Assembly: GCA_032160545.1 (NCBI GenBank) | Contig: JAVHVN010000098.1 | Coordinates: 1 to 64,000, forward strand | From: DATGFB01 sp032160545 | GTDB lineage: Bacteria; Actinomycetota; Actinomycetes; Mycobacteriales; Jatrophihabitantaceae | Reading direction: 5' to 3' | Length of the DNA stretch: 64,000 nt | Part shown: piece after piece, positions 7,106 through 15,999 of the stretch | How positions within the stretch are numbered: position 1 is the first letter of the stretch | Layout: every line of letters begins with the position of its first letter | The notes under the pieces: model-generated | What the model saw: the letters and a program-made list of their open reading frames with translations, nothing else | What the model was told of the DNA's origin: nothing | The model's database searches: none | Program-made: the position numbers and the translations under genes

Positions 7106-8848
7106 GTGGGCGCTGACATCCACGCCGACCTCGGGCCGCAGCTTCTGGCGTTGCTGCTGCGCTGTCTGCTCTGGACCGCCGCCGGCGCGTTCGCGGTAGG
7201 TGTGTCGTTCTCACTGCTCTCGCGTCGAGTGCCCACGATGGCACGTCGTCAGGAGCTGCTTCCGGCTGACCCGACGATCGGGTGCACCGAGCCATCGGCG
7301 CGAGCCTTTCTGCGAGTGACGTTCGGCCTGCTGTGGATCGTCGCCGGACTGCTGCAGGCGCAACCCAAGATGCCCGCCGGATTCGTGCCGGACGTGCTGA
7401 GCCCTGCGATCGCCTCGGCCCCGCGCTGGTTCGGTGACGTCGTCAGCCCGCTCGTCCGGGCCTGGGAGCGTCATCCGGTGTCGGCCGACACGGTCACGGT
7501 GAGCGTTCAGGTCGGAATCGGGCTGCTGCTGATCTTAGGCCGGCGCGGGTTGCTTGCCCGGCTCGGGCCGTGGCTCTCGATCGCATGGTCCGCTGCGGTT
7601 TGGGCTCTCGGCGAGGCGTTCGGTGGGCTGCTGTCCACCGGCGCGTCCTGGCTCTCCGGGGCGCCCGGTGCGGTACTCGCCTATGCCGCCGCTGCCGGCC
7701 TCCTGCTCGCCCCCTGGGAATGGTGGGACCGGGGTGCGGCGCAGTTGACCGCACGGCGCTTCGCCGCCGTTTGGCTGGGGGTCGGGGCGGTGTTGCAGGC
7801 CCTGCCGGCCGAGAAGCAGTGGACGTCGGCCGGCCTCGCCGAGCCGTTCGTGACCGGCTCCTCTCACCCGCAGCCGGCGTTTCTGCTTCAGCCGATCGCG
7901 CGCCTGGCCACGATTGCACACGAGCACCCGGCGGCGGTGAACGCCACGGTCATCGTGCTGCTCGCCGTCACCGCCACGGCACTCTGGCTGAGTGGCCGCA
8001 CCGTCGTCGTTGTCGCGGGGCTTGTGCTGTGTGGCCTGACCTGGTGGTTGGGCCAGGACTTCGGGGTGCTCGGTGGCACCGCCACGGACCCGAACTCCGG
8101 CTTACCCCTGGCCGTCCTGCTGGTCTGCGCGTTACCTGCGCTCGCGGCGCACGAAACCACCGTCCCGGCCGAGCCGCCGCAGGTCGCGAGATCGTGGCGC
8201 CCGCCGGCGGGAGTGCTGGCGGCAGTGGTGTCGCTCGCGGTCGGGTTGACGCTCGTCGTGCCCACCGTCCTGGCAAGCAGGATGGGTGGACGAGCCGATG
8301 CCTCGGCGGTTGCGGCGGACAGCAACGGCGGCCTGCACAGGATCCCGCCCCGAGCCGCTGCGCCGTTCACACTCACCGACCAGCGGGGCCAGCAGGTGTC
8401 GCTGTCGACGCTGCGCGGCAGGCTCGTCGTGCTCACCTTTCTCGACCCGGTGTGTACGAGCGACTGTCCGCTCATCGCCAACCAGTTGGCGATCGCTGAC
8501 GCTCAGTTGGGTCCGCTCGCCCAGCAGGTTGAGATCGTCGCCATCGACACCAATCCCACCTTCAGCTTCGTCAGTGACGTGCAGGCTTTCACGGACTCGC
8601 ACGGACTCGGGGGCTTCGCCAACTGGCACTTCTTGTACGGGCCGCAGGACCGGGTGCAGGACGTCCTGGCGGCATACGGCGTCTCGGTTGACGTCCCGGT
8701 CGTCGGCATGATCGAGCACAGCGAGGGCATGTACTTCATCGGCGCCGACGGTCGACAACTCGCCTACCTCGATGACGGCGCCGCTGCGCAACTCACCAAG
8801 ACCTATGCCGAGCAGGTAGGCGATGAGATCCGTAGCCTGTTGAAGTGA
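7106..8848 (+). CDS. Polytopic membrane protein fused to a SCO/thioredoxin-like domain
   Basis: The GTG at 7106 has GGAGG seven bases upstream, giving 580 residues. The first 400 or so form about nine to ten hydrophobic helices without a recognised catalytic motif; the last 180 form a SCO/SenC domain exposed to the other side of the membrane, with the copper pair CTSDC, the IDTNPTFSF strand and the conserved His in IEHSEGMYF. Ordinary SCO proteins have only one helix or a lipid anchor, so this is an unusual fusion. Its stop overlaps the start of the next gene (GTGA), and the oxidase genes lie just beyond. Confidence 0.83.
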   Translation: MGADIHADLGPQLLALLLRCLLWTAAGAFAVGVSFSLLSRRVPTMARRQELLPADPTIGCTEPSARAFLRVTFGLLWIVAGLLQAQPKMPAGFVPDVLSPAIASAPRWFGDVVSPLVRAWERHPVSADTVTVSVQVGIGLLLILGRRGLLARLGPWLSIAWSAAVWALGEAFGGLLSTGASWLSGAPGAVLAYAAAAGLLLAPWEWWDRGAAQLTARRFAAVWLGVGAVLQALPAEKQWTSAGLAEPFVTGSSHPQPAFLLQPIARLATIAHEHPAAVNATVIVLLAVTATALWLSGRTVVVVAGLVLCGLTWWLGQDFGVLGGTATDPNSGLPLAVLLVCALPALAAHETTVPAEPPQVARSWRPPAGVLAAVVSLAVGLTLVVPTVLASRMGGRADASAVAADSNGGLHRIPPRAAAPFTLTDQRGQQVSLSTLRGRLVVLTFLDPVCTSDCPLIANQLAIADAQLGPLAQQVEIVAIDTNPTFSFVSDVQAFTDSHGLGGFANWHFLYGPQDRVQDVLAAYGVSVDVPVVGMIEHSEGMYFIGADGRQLAYLDDGAAAQLTKTYAEQVGDEIRSLLK

Positions 8849-9960
8849 GCCAGCGCGGATGCATGCGCCGAACTGCGGTCGGTGCGCTGGTCACCGTGCT
8901 GCTCGTCTCCGCGTGTGCGAGCCAGGGCCCCGCCGGTGCGTCTGCCCGATTCGCCGGGCGCGCGGGCGCCACGGCGCTGCCTGCCACCGCCCCGTACCTG
9001 TCGATGACCGGGGGATCGTCCGGTTATGCGGTCTGGCCCAGCGGCGGCTCCTGGGTGCTGCTGCAGACCTCGGACGGGTTCGCGCACGTTGTGAACCGAA
9101 CCCCTGTCGGCGTCGATACCGAAGGCGGCCTGATCGGCTCGTTCGGGCCGACCTCGGCCGCGGTGGCGGTCGGCGCGCACGACCGGCTGGTCCGCTCGCC
9201 GGTGCTCGTCGCATCGGGTAACGGCGCCTGGGTGCCGGACGAACTACCGGCTGCGGTCGTCGATGCGCGCGACGCCGTCTCGCTGGCGTCGGGCAAGCTG
9301 ACGGCGGTCACCACCGGCGGCGACGTCGTTGCTCGAACGTCGAGCGGGTGGGCCGTCCTGACCGGCATCGCGTCGCTATCGCCGGCCGCGCGCCTGCGCC
9401 TGGACGGCGTGACCTGGGCCGATGCGACCACCGGTTGGGTGACAGGGCAGGGCCCGGCCGGTCCGGCTATGGCATACCGCACGACGGACGCGGGCCGTAC
9501 CTGGGCCGGTGTGCCCGGATCCGCCGGCACCGCCGTCGCCGCGCTCGTTCCGTGCGGTGCGGGAAAGTCATGGCTGATGCCCGTCATCGACGCCGCGGGA
9601 ACCGTCACCGTGTTACGGACCTCCGACGGTGGCATCACCTGGACACGGGGCAGCGCGCTGCACCTCGCCAGCGGCCAACCCGCATGGGCCTGCGCCGGCC
9701 CGCGCATCTGGATGACCGCTCGGGCTTCGGGCAGCGACCGAATCTTCGCGTCGACGGACGGCGGCCGGTCGTGGCTCGATCGCGGCCCGCCGCCGCGTGG
9801 TCTCACTGCTCTTGCGATCACGGGGCCCGGAGTCGGCTTCGCCGCGTCGGCCGGGTCGGTGGCCTCCCTCTGGGCAGTCAGCGACGACGGCACGCACTTC
9901 ACGCCGATCACGCTGCCCGGCTGGGTCGCCACGATCGGGGCCCAGTCAGGCGGCGACTGA
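8845..9960 (+). CDS. Lipoprotein with BNR/sialidase-like beta-propeller repeats
   Basis: 371 residues from the GTG at 8845 (an ATG at 8863 is an alternative). The N-terminus carries a lipobox VSAC. Recurrent Asp-box-like units (TTDAGRTWAG, TSDGGITWTR, STDGGRSWLD) indicate a beta-propeller of the BNR/photosystem-II-assembly Ycf48 type. It follows the SCO-fusion gene with a GTGA overlap, so the two are translationally coupled. An extracytoplasmic scaffold role in oxidase assembly is possible by analogy with Ycf48; that is inference. Confidence 0.75.
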   Translation: MSQRGCMRRTAVGALVTVLLVSACASQGPAGASARFAGRAGATALPATAPYLSMTGGSSGYAVWPSGGSWVLLQTSDGFAHVVNRTPVGVDTEGGLIGSFGPTSAAVAVGAHDRLVRSPVLVASGNGAWVPDELPAAVVDARDAVSLASGKLTAVTTGGDVVARTSSGWAVLTGIASLSPAARLRLDGVTWADATTGWVTGQGPAGPAMAYRTTDAGRTWAGVPGSAGTAVAALVPCGAGKSWLMPVIDAAGTVTVLRTSDGGITWTRGSALHLASGQPAWACAGPRIWMTARASGSDRIFASTDGGRSWLDRGPPPRGLTALAITGPGVGFAASAGSVASLWAVSDDGTHFTPITLPGWVATIGAQSGGD

Positions 9961-9977
9961 CCGGCTGAGGCGTCCGC

Positions 9978-10592
9978 TCAGTGGTTGGGGCTGGCCACGA
10001 AGGACGAAGCGAACGCCGTGAGGATGGCTGCAGCCGCGACCCACGCCCACCACATCCCCACCAGCCGTACCTGCCAGTTGCTCGTCGCGCTGTAGATGTG
10101 CGCGCGACCACGATTGACCATCGCGACAGCGAGGAACACCGTCAGCAGCAGGTGGAAAAGGTTCGCGCCGGCCATCGTGTACACCGTGGAGGAGTACGCG
10201 CTGGTGTCGATGCCGAACGGAAAGGTCACCAGCTGGATCACCTGGATGACGACGTCGATCGCGAGCAGCAGGAGCGCGAGCGCCGTGGCGCCGACGAAGC
10301 GCGCCTCGTTGCCGGCCTGAATGGCGCGCGCTGCCAGGCGGTAGACGACGGCGCTGAGCACCAGGACACCGGTGATCAGCCAGCTGGCCCAGATGGCCGC
10401 GGTGGTCTGGTCCGGGGCGACCCACGCCTTCTGCGTGTTCAGCCCGCGCAGGTAGAAATACGTGAAGACCAGCGACGCGACGAACGCTCCGTCGGCGACG
10501 ATCAGCAGGACGACACCGGTTCGCCAGCGGCGACCGATGTGATTCGGGTCCTCGGTATGCGGCTCCGGCAGACCGATGGTCACGGAGGTCAT
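9978..10592 (-). CDS. ctaE: Cytochrome c oxidase subunit III
   Basis: 204 residues with five hydrophobic helices, matching the shorter five-helix subunit III seen in many bacteria. The first helix segment (GVVLLIVADGAFVASLVFTY) and the FHLLLTVFL segment are typical of the heme-copper oxidase subunit III family. The start overlaps the stop of subunit I (ATGA), so the two are made together. It ends 17 bases from the convergent propeller-lipoprotein gene, with a weak CTGAG/CTCAG hairpin between. Confidence 0.88.
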   Translation of the reverse strand: MTSVTIGLPEPHTEDPNHIGRRWRTGVVLLIVADGAFVASLVFTYFYLRGLNTQKAWVAPDQTTAAIWASWLITGVLVLSAVVYRLAARAIQAGNEARFVGATALALLLLAIDVVIQVIQLVTFPFGIDTSAYSSTVYTMAGANLFHLLLTVFLAVAMVNRGRAHIYSATSNWQVRLVGMWWAWVAAAAILTAFASSFVASPNH

Positions 10593-12544
10593 GACGACCC
10601 GCCTTCCGCGTCCCCGCTGTCATGACCGGACGACCCTGCGCCGACTCCGACCGCGATGTCGCGCGCCTGCTTCGTGTGCAACGAGGACGGGTCGCCCTCG
10701 CCGTAGCCGTACGGGTCGGCGATGACCACTGGCAGCACCTCGAAGTTCTCCAGCGGGATGGGGTTGGGCACCGTCCACTCGAGCGTCTTGCTGCCCCAGG
10801 GGTTCGCGGGCGCGATTGCGCCGTGGCGCCATGAACTGACCACGGCGTACAGCAGCACGAGCATGCCGATGCCGATCGTGTAGGCACCCACGGTGGAGAC
10901 GAAATTGCCTGTGCCGAACAGCGAACCGTAGTGCGCGACGCGCCGGGGCTGACCGGCGAGGCCCACCGCGAACATCCCGAGGAAGGTCACGTTGAAACCG
11001 ATCTGCACCAACCAGAAGGAGATCAGGCCCGTTCGCCGGTCGAGCATGCGTCCGGTCATCTTCGGGAACCAGAACGCCAGCGCGCCGATCGCGCCGGTGA
11101 GCCCCGCGCCCATCAGGGTGTAATGGAAATGGGCGGTGACGAACATCGAGCCGTGCAGCGCGTAGTCGGCCGGCACGTCCGAGAGATAGATGCCGGTGAC
11201 GCCGCCGATGATGAAGTTCCACAGCATCGCGTACGTGGACATCATCGGCAGCGTGATCCAGACCCGTCCCCGCCAGATGGTGCCGATCACCACGAGGAAG
11301 AGCAGACCCGTGGGTATGGAGATCAATTCCGTCGTGAGCATGAACGGGCCGTTCAGGTCAGGCGCCCAGCCGGAGGCGTACATGTGGTGGGCCCAGACCA
11401 TGATGCTCAGGCCGACGATTCCGACGAGGGCGAGCACCGCGGCGTTGTAGTTGAACAGCGGTTTGCGGGCGAAGACCGGGGTCAGTTCCATCAACGCGGC
11501 GACCGCGGGCAGAACGATGACATATACCTCGGGGTGACCCATGATCCAGAAGAGGTTGGCGTAGAGCCACCCGCTGCCGCCACCGGTCGCGACGAAGAAC
11601 TGAGCACCCGCGCTGCGATCCAGTCCGAGCAGCACCATCGCCGACATGAACATCGGGAACGCGGGGATCGCGAGCCCGACGCTCGCCAGAGTTCCCCAGA
11701 CGAAGATCGGTGTGCGGTTCCACGTCATGCCTCGCGCGCGCATCGTCAGGATCGTCGTGGTGATGTTCGCACCGGCGATCGCGCTGGACAGGGCGAAGAG
11801 GATGATGAACATGAGGTAGGCGTCCATGCCCGGGGGCGCCTGATCGCTCAGCGGCGCATAACCCGACCAGCCGGTCGGGATCCCGCCGAGGAACGCCGCT
11901 GACACGATGACCGGCAATGCGGCGACGATGAGCCAGAGGCTCAGCGCATTGAGGCGGGGGAAGGCCATGTCCCGTGCACCGATCATGATCGGCACGATGA
12001 AGTTTCCGAACGGGCCGGTCACCATGATGATCGTCGCGACGATCATGATGATTCCGTGCAGGCCGACGACCGCGTTGTAGGTCTGCGGCCCCAAGAAGCC
12101 GGAGTGCGGCGTGACCAGGTCGGTGCGGATCATCATCGCCAGCGCGCCGCCGATACCGAGCATCACCATCGTGACGACCAGGTACTGGATGCCGACGACC
12201 TTGTGATCGGTGGTGAACCGGAAGTACCTGCCTACGCCCTGACCCTTCCCGGCGTAGAACATCTCGTCCTCGTGGGTCTGGTCCTTGCCGAGCATCCATC
12301 GCCACGGACCTCGGAAGGCCCCGATGCCGATCATGAAGCCGATCGCCCACCCGGCCATCGTGATCGTCGTGACCTGGTTCGAGATCATCGGGTCGTCATC
12401 GTGCAGGATGCGATGCGAGACGTACCAGGCGATCGCCGCGAACGCTCCGCCCGTGACGGCTGCCGTGCCGAGATTCAGCCGCCGCATGGCCCCGCCACCC
12501 GTAGGGCTCGCGACCGCGCCGCGCTGGACTACCGCTTCACTCAT
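10589..12544 (-). CDS. ctaD: Cytochrome c oxidase subunit I with N-terminal membrane extension
   Basis: 651 residues. It holds the heme/copper ligands of an aa3-type oxidase: an early His in GLHG, HPEVY (CuB His cross-linked to Tyr), AHHMY (CuB His pair) and HFHYTL (heme a3 and heme a His). The Glu in HPEVY fits a type A1 proton channel. About 100 residues with two extra helices precede the canonical start TTDHKVVGIQY. The enzyme reduces O2 to water while pumping protons. It lies 40 bases downstream of subunit II and overlaps subunit III. Confidence 0.96.
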   Translation of the reverse strand: MSEAVVQRGAVASPTGGGAMRRLNLGTAAVTGGAFAAIAWYVSHRILHDDDPMISNQVTTITMAGWAIGFMIGIGAFRGPWRWMLGKDQTHEDEMFYAGKGQGVGRYFRFTTDHKVVGIQYLVVTMVMLGIGGALAMMIRTDLVTPHSGFLGPQTYNAVVGLHGIIMIVATIIMVTGPFGNFIVPIMIGARDMAFPRLNALSLWLIVAALPVIVSAAFLGGIPTGWSGYAPLSDQAPPGMDAYLMFIILFALSSAIAGANITTTILTMRARGMTWNRTPIFVWGTLASVGLAIPAFPMFMSAMVLLGLDRSAGAQFFVATGGGSGWLYANLFWIMGHPEVYVIVLPAVAALMELTPVFARKPLFNYNAAVLALVGIVGLSIMVWAHHMYASGWAPDLNGPFMLTTELISIPTGLLFLVVIGTIWRGRVWITLPMMSTYAMLWNFIIGGVTGIYLSDVPADYALHGSMFVTAHFHYTLMGAGLTGAIGALAFWFPKMTGRMLDRRTGLISFWLVQIGFNVTFLGMFAVGLAGQPRRVAHYGSLFGTGNFVSTVGAYTIGIGMLVLLYAVVSSWRHGAIAPANPWGSKTLEWTVPNPIPLENFEVLPVVIADPYGYGEGDPSSLHTKQARDIAVGVGAGSSGHDSGDAEGGSS

Positions 12545-12584
12545 GGAGTCCTCCCGTCACCCTGTCGCCGCGGGTCGATGCGCA

Positions 12585-13358
12585 CTAGCTGTGACCGGCC
12601 TGCGTCGTGACCCAGCTGGAGAAGTCCGCGGAGCTCACCACGTGTGCCGAGGTCTCCATGTCGGCGTGCAGGAGCCCGCACAACTCCGCGCACCGGATGT
12701 CGAACACACCGAGCCTGTCCGGCACGACCCGGGTGTCCGTGGTCTCGCCCGGGTTCGCGTCGACCTTCACCCCCAGCTGCACGATCCAGAACGAATGGAT
12801 CACGTCCTTGCTGGTGACGTGGAAGACGACGACCCGGTCCTTCGGCAGGAAGAGCTGGTCGGACTCGACGTTGCCGTTCTGCGGGTAGCTGAATGTCCAC
12901 ACCCATTGCTGGCCGGTCACGTTGACGACGAGCGGCGAGGGTGCCGAGCTGGCCGGGTTGGCTACGGCCTGCATCTCGGCAAGGCCCCATACCAGCAGGA
13001 ACATGCACAGCACGCTGGAGACGACCAACCAGAGGGTCGTCACCGGCCCGTTGGAGCGGATGGCCGGACCGTCTTCGGGGGGTGGCCCCTCACCGCGGTG
13101 CCGCCACTTGAGCAGGCTGTAGAGGACGATCGCCCACACGATGGCGGCGACGGGAGCAGCGGCGATCGAGAAGACGGTCATCGTGTCCTCGACCGCACGC
13201 ATCGTCGGCGATGCCGGCGGGCCCATGATGTGCGAGGGCACGAACGCGAACGCCACCAGGACGACGGTGAGTGCTGTCCAGAGCAGGAAGATGCCGCGTG
13301 TCTCAGGTCGCCGCGACCACCTCCGAGCGCGTACGCCGAACTCGGCGCTCGTAGTCAT
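12585..13358 (-). CDS. ctaC: Cytochrome c oxidase subunit II (CuA)
   Basis: 257 residues starting at 13358, seven bases after GGAGG. Three hydrophobic helices (about 22-40, 62-83, 106-128) precede a cupredoxin domain with a complete CuA site: His188, Cys223-x-Glu225-x-Cys227, His231 and Met234 (CAELCGLLHADM). This subunit accepts electrons from cytochrome c. No C-terminal cytochrome c domain is present. Subunit II is usually two-helical, so the extra N-terminal helix is a small oddity. Longer upstream extensions overlap the neighbouring cupredoxin gene and are rejected. Confidence 0.95.
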   Translation of the reverse strand: MTTSAEFGVRARRWSRRPETRGIFLLWTALTVVLVAFAFVPSHIMGPPASPTMRAVEDTMTVFSIAAAPVAAIVWAIVLYSLLKWRHRGEGPPPEDGPAIRSNGPVTTLWLVVSSVLCMFLLVWGLAEMQAVANPASSAPSPLVVNVTGQQWVWTFSYPQNGNVESDQLFLPKDRVVVFHVTSKDVIHSFWIVQLGVKVDANPGETTDTRVVPDRLGVFDIRCAELCGLLHADMETSAHVVSSADFSSWVTTQAGHS

Positions 13359-13398
13359 CGCCGTGCCTCCTCTGCGCTCTGACTGCGCCGGCAGCCCG

Positions 13399-14097
13399 TC
13401 ATGTGACGGTGAACGATCCGGACATGTAGCCGCGGGTCGCCATCGGACCGCCGAACTTGGCGTAGTAGCCATCGCCGCAGGGGAACTCGCAGTTCCAGAC
13501 GTACGCGCCGGGGCCGTTGGTGATGAAGGAGAAGGTCACCGAGATCGGGGCGGGATAGTCGGAGCCGGCCGCGGGCTGCGCGTCGTCGGCCTGCGCGGGC
13601 AGCGGAACGCTCACGTACAACGGGTCCTGGTTGGTCGGCGCCGCGTGGATCGTGAACGTGTGGCCGACCGCGTCAGTGTTGGTACCTGTCTCTGACTTGC
13701 CGTTCACCGTCATGGTGCCGTCAACCGTTCCGTGCACCTTCGCGAAGTAGGGATTGGTGATCGTGCCGCCGGTGTCGTACTGGTCGATGGTGACCGTGAC
13801 GAGGGAGTGGGCCGGGACCCGCAGATCGGTCGAGGGGCCGTAGCTCACCCAATCCGGGTGGGCGCCGCCGGACTTGCCGTGTTCACCGGCCAAGCTGTCC
13901 GGATAGGTGGCCAGCTTGAGGAACGCGTGCGGCAGGCTCCCCGTCGATGTCGGCGCGGTTCCGCTCACCACGGCGTTGAGGGGGCTGGCGTTCGGGCCCT
14001 GACCCGACAGATGCAGGACGGCGCCCATCAGGACAACCACGACGGCACCGCCGAGAAGAGCGCTCGCAACACCAACGAGGGTTCCCCGTGCGGCCAT
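13399..14097 (-). CDS. Membrane-anchored cupredoxin-like protein of the oxidase operon
   Basis: 232 residues: an N-terminal helix (VASALLGGAVVVVLMGAVL) then an extracytoplasmic domain. The C-terminal part ends in a cupredoxin-like copper-loop pattern: WNCEFPCGDGYY with C-x3-C, followed by two Met within about 20 residues. The CuA-type His expected after the second Cys is absent. It is the first gene of a run with subunits II, I and III. It may be an accessory copper or electron-transfer subunit, or a divergent second subunit-II-like protein. Confidence 0.7.
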   Translation of the reverse strand: MAARGTLVGVASALLGGAVVVVLMGAVLHLSGQGPNASPLNAVVSGTAPTSTGSLPHAFLKLATYPDSLAGEHGKSGGAHPDWVSYGPSTDLRVPAHSLVTVTIDQYDTGGTITNPYFAKVHGTVDGTMTVNGKSETGTNTDAVGHTFTIHAAPTNQDPLYVSVPLPAQADDAQPAAGSDYPAPISVTFSFITNGPGAYVWNCEFPCGDGYYAKFGGPMATRGYMSGSFTVT

Positions 14098-14369
14098 CGG
14101 TCACCTCCGCATGCCGAAGAGCTGGTGCCCCCAAGACCGCAGAGTGGCCTCGATCACAGGCAAAGTCAAGAATGCCGGTTGTCGACGCCGTCGGGGCCGC
14201 GAACGAACTAAATTAAGATCTTGGAGAGGGTGATCGCGGCCGGCCCGGCACAGTTTTCAAAGGATATTCTTAAGTACAGAAAATGACCTTCGGCCCGCGC
14301 CCTATTTGCACCAATTGCGCAGATATTGGTCTCCGCCCGTTTCCCCTTGCCGGAGTAGCGTGCCGCGCC

Positions 14370-14945
14370 ATGAGGCTCCGATCAGGCGCCGTTGCGACCC
14401 TCGTCGCCGCGTTCGCCTGCTTCGGCGTGGCCGGCTGCGCGACGCCGAACCGGTCGGCAACGACCCCCGCCGGGCCCGGCACCGCTGTCGGGGCCCGGCT
14501 GTTCGCCGCTACCCAGCGTCAACCCTTGCCAGCCGTTACCGGACACACGCTGTCCGGCGGTGCCATCGATCTGCGGGCCCTGACCGGGAAGGGCGTCCTG
14601 GTCATCAATGTGTGGGCGTCCTGGTGCGAGAACTGCCGGGAGGAGTCCGCGGCTCTCGCGCAGCTGTCCCGGTCGCTCGGCGCGCGATCCGTTTCGTTCG
14701 TGGGCATCGACGAGCAGGACACGACCTCCGCCGCCCGCGGCTTCGTGGCCACGAGTGGAACCACGTATCCCCATCTGGTCGATCCGGACGGAAAGGTCCT
14801 GCGCAAGTTGGTGCTCCTACCCAGTCTCGGCATTCCCAGCACCTTGCTCGTGGACCAGCACGGAATGATGGCCGCGCGGGTTATCGGCCCGACGACCGCA
14901 GCGCAACTGCAAACGCTCATCAATGAGGTGATCGCTCAACCATGA
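14370..14945 (+). CDS. TlpA/ResA-type thioredoxin-like lipoprotein
   Basis: 191 residues. A lipoprotein signal ends in VAGC (Cys23); the thioredoxin fold has the redox pair WCENC (Cys86, Cys89) and the cis-Pro in GIPSTLLVD. TlpA/ResA/CcmG proteins reduce thiols outside the membrane, for example in apocytochrome c or CuA site maturation, which fits the location between oxidase genes and ctaB. The ATG at 14370 is chosen for the signal peptide; an in-frame ATG at 14283 would add a Cys-containing cytosolic-looking extension. Confidence 0.85.
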   Translation: MRLRSGAVATLVAAFACFGVAGCATPNRSATTPAGPGTAVGARLFAATQRQPLPAVTGHTLSGGAIDLRALTGKGVLVINVWASWCENCREESAALAQLSRSLGARSVSFVGIDEQDTTSAARGFVATSGTTYPHLVDPDGKVLRKLVLLPSLGIPSTLLVDQHGMMAARVIGPTTAAQLQTLINEVIAQP

Positions 14946-15024
14946 CGCGCCCTGAGGGGCATTGACAACGGGGCCACAATCGGCGAATAGCCCGTGATCA
15001 ACGTGCAATTGCGATCAATCACGG

Positions 15025-15999
15025 ATGGGCACGAAGGAGCTGCATGAACGGGTGGCGAGCATCGTGAGCAGCGCAATCGAGGCGGTGTCGCCGGCCCACC
15101 TCAGCTCGCCGAGCCGAGCCCTGCGGGTGATCGGCAACTACGTCGCACTGACCAAGCCGCGCATCATCGAGTTGCTGCTGGTGACGACGGTCCCGGTCAT
15201 GATGCTTGCGGCGCATGGGTTGCCCGGCGTCGGCCTCGTGCTGCTCACCTTGCTGGGAGGCACGCTGGCCGCCGGCTCGGCGAACACCTTGAACTGCTAC
15301 CTCGATCGCGACATCGACGCGATGATGACGCGGACGCGGTCGCGGCCGCTCACTCGCGAGCTGGTGGAGCCGAGACGTGCACTCGTGTTCGGAGTCATGC
15401 TCGGTGCGGCGGCCGTGACGGTGTTCTGGGCGACGACCAACCTGCTGTCCGCGCTGCTCGCCGCGGGAGCGATCGCCTTCTACGTCGGCATCTACACCGC
15501 GGTGCTCAAACGCCGGACGAGTTCCAACATTGTGTGGGGTGGTGCCGCGGGTTGCATGCCGGTGCTCATCGGCTGGTCAGCCGTGACCGGGTCGCTCGGC
15601 TGGCCGCCGGTCGTGCTGTTCGCCGTCGTGTTCCTGTGGACGCCGCCGCATTTCTGGGCGCTCGCGATGCGTTACACCTCGGACTACGCCGCAGCCGGCG
15701 TGCCGATGCTGCCCGTGGTCGCTACGGAGAAGCAGGTTGCGGCCCGCATCGTGGCGTATTCGTGGGCGATGGTGGCTGCGTCCCTCGTCCTGTGGCCGGT
15801 CGCGCACATGACGCTGCTCTATGCGATCGCCGCGATCGTCCTGGGTGCCGGCTTCATCTGGGGCGCGCATGGCTTGCAGGCACGAGTGGTACGCGGCGAG
15901 CCCGCCCGTCCCATGGCGCTGTTCCACTGGTCCATCACGTACCTGAGTCTGCTTTTCCTCGCCGTCGCCGCGGACGCGCTGCTTCAGAGCCTGCGTTGA
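15025..15999 (+). CDS. ctaB: Protoheme IX farnesyltransferase (heme O synthase)
   Basis: 324 residues of a UbiA-superfamily prenyltransferase. Both Asp motifs are present: N90-x3-D94-x3-D98 (NCYLDRDID) and DYAAAGVPM. The enzyme adds a farnesyl group to heme B, making heme O for the a-type hemes of the oxidase. The start is uncertain: the ATG at 15025 has no clear ribosome binding site, whereas GAAGGAG at 15033-15039 would favour the in-frame GTG at 15052. The 3' end overlaps a convergent membrane-protein gene by 65 bases. Confidence 0.94.
   Translation: MGTKELHERVASIVSSAIEAVSPAHLSSPSRALRVIGNYVALTKPRIIELLLVTTVPVMMLAAHGLPGVGLVLLTLLGGTLAAGSANTLNCYLDRDIDAMMTRTRSRPLTRELVEPRRALVFGVMLGAAAVTVFWATTNLLSALLAAGAIAFYVGIYTAVLKRRTSSNIVWGGAAGCMPVLIGWSAVTGSLGWPPVVLFAVVFLWTPPHFWALAMRYTSDYAAAGVPMLPVVATEKQVAARIVAYSWAMVAASLVLWPVAHMTLLYAIAAIVLGAGFIWGAHGLQARVVRGEPARPMALFHWSITYLSLLFLAVAADALLQSLR

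Noticed and set aside
14098..14369. Possible promoter elements (TTGACT near 14165 on the minus strand, AT-rich segment near 14205-14285)
   Set aside because: No matching -10 at proper spacing for the oxidase operon; the AT-rich part is suggestive but not specific enough to annotate.
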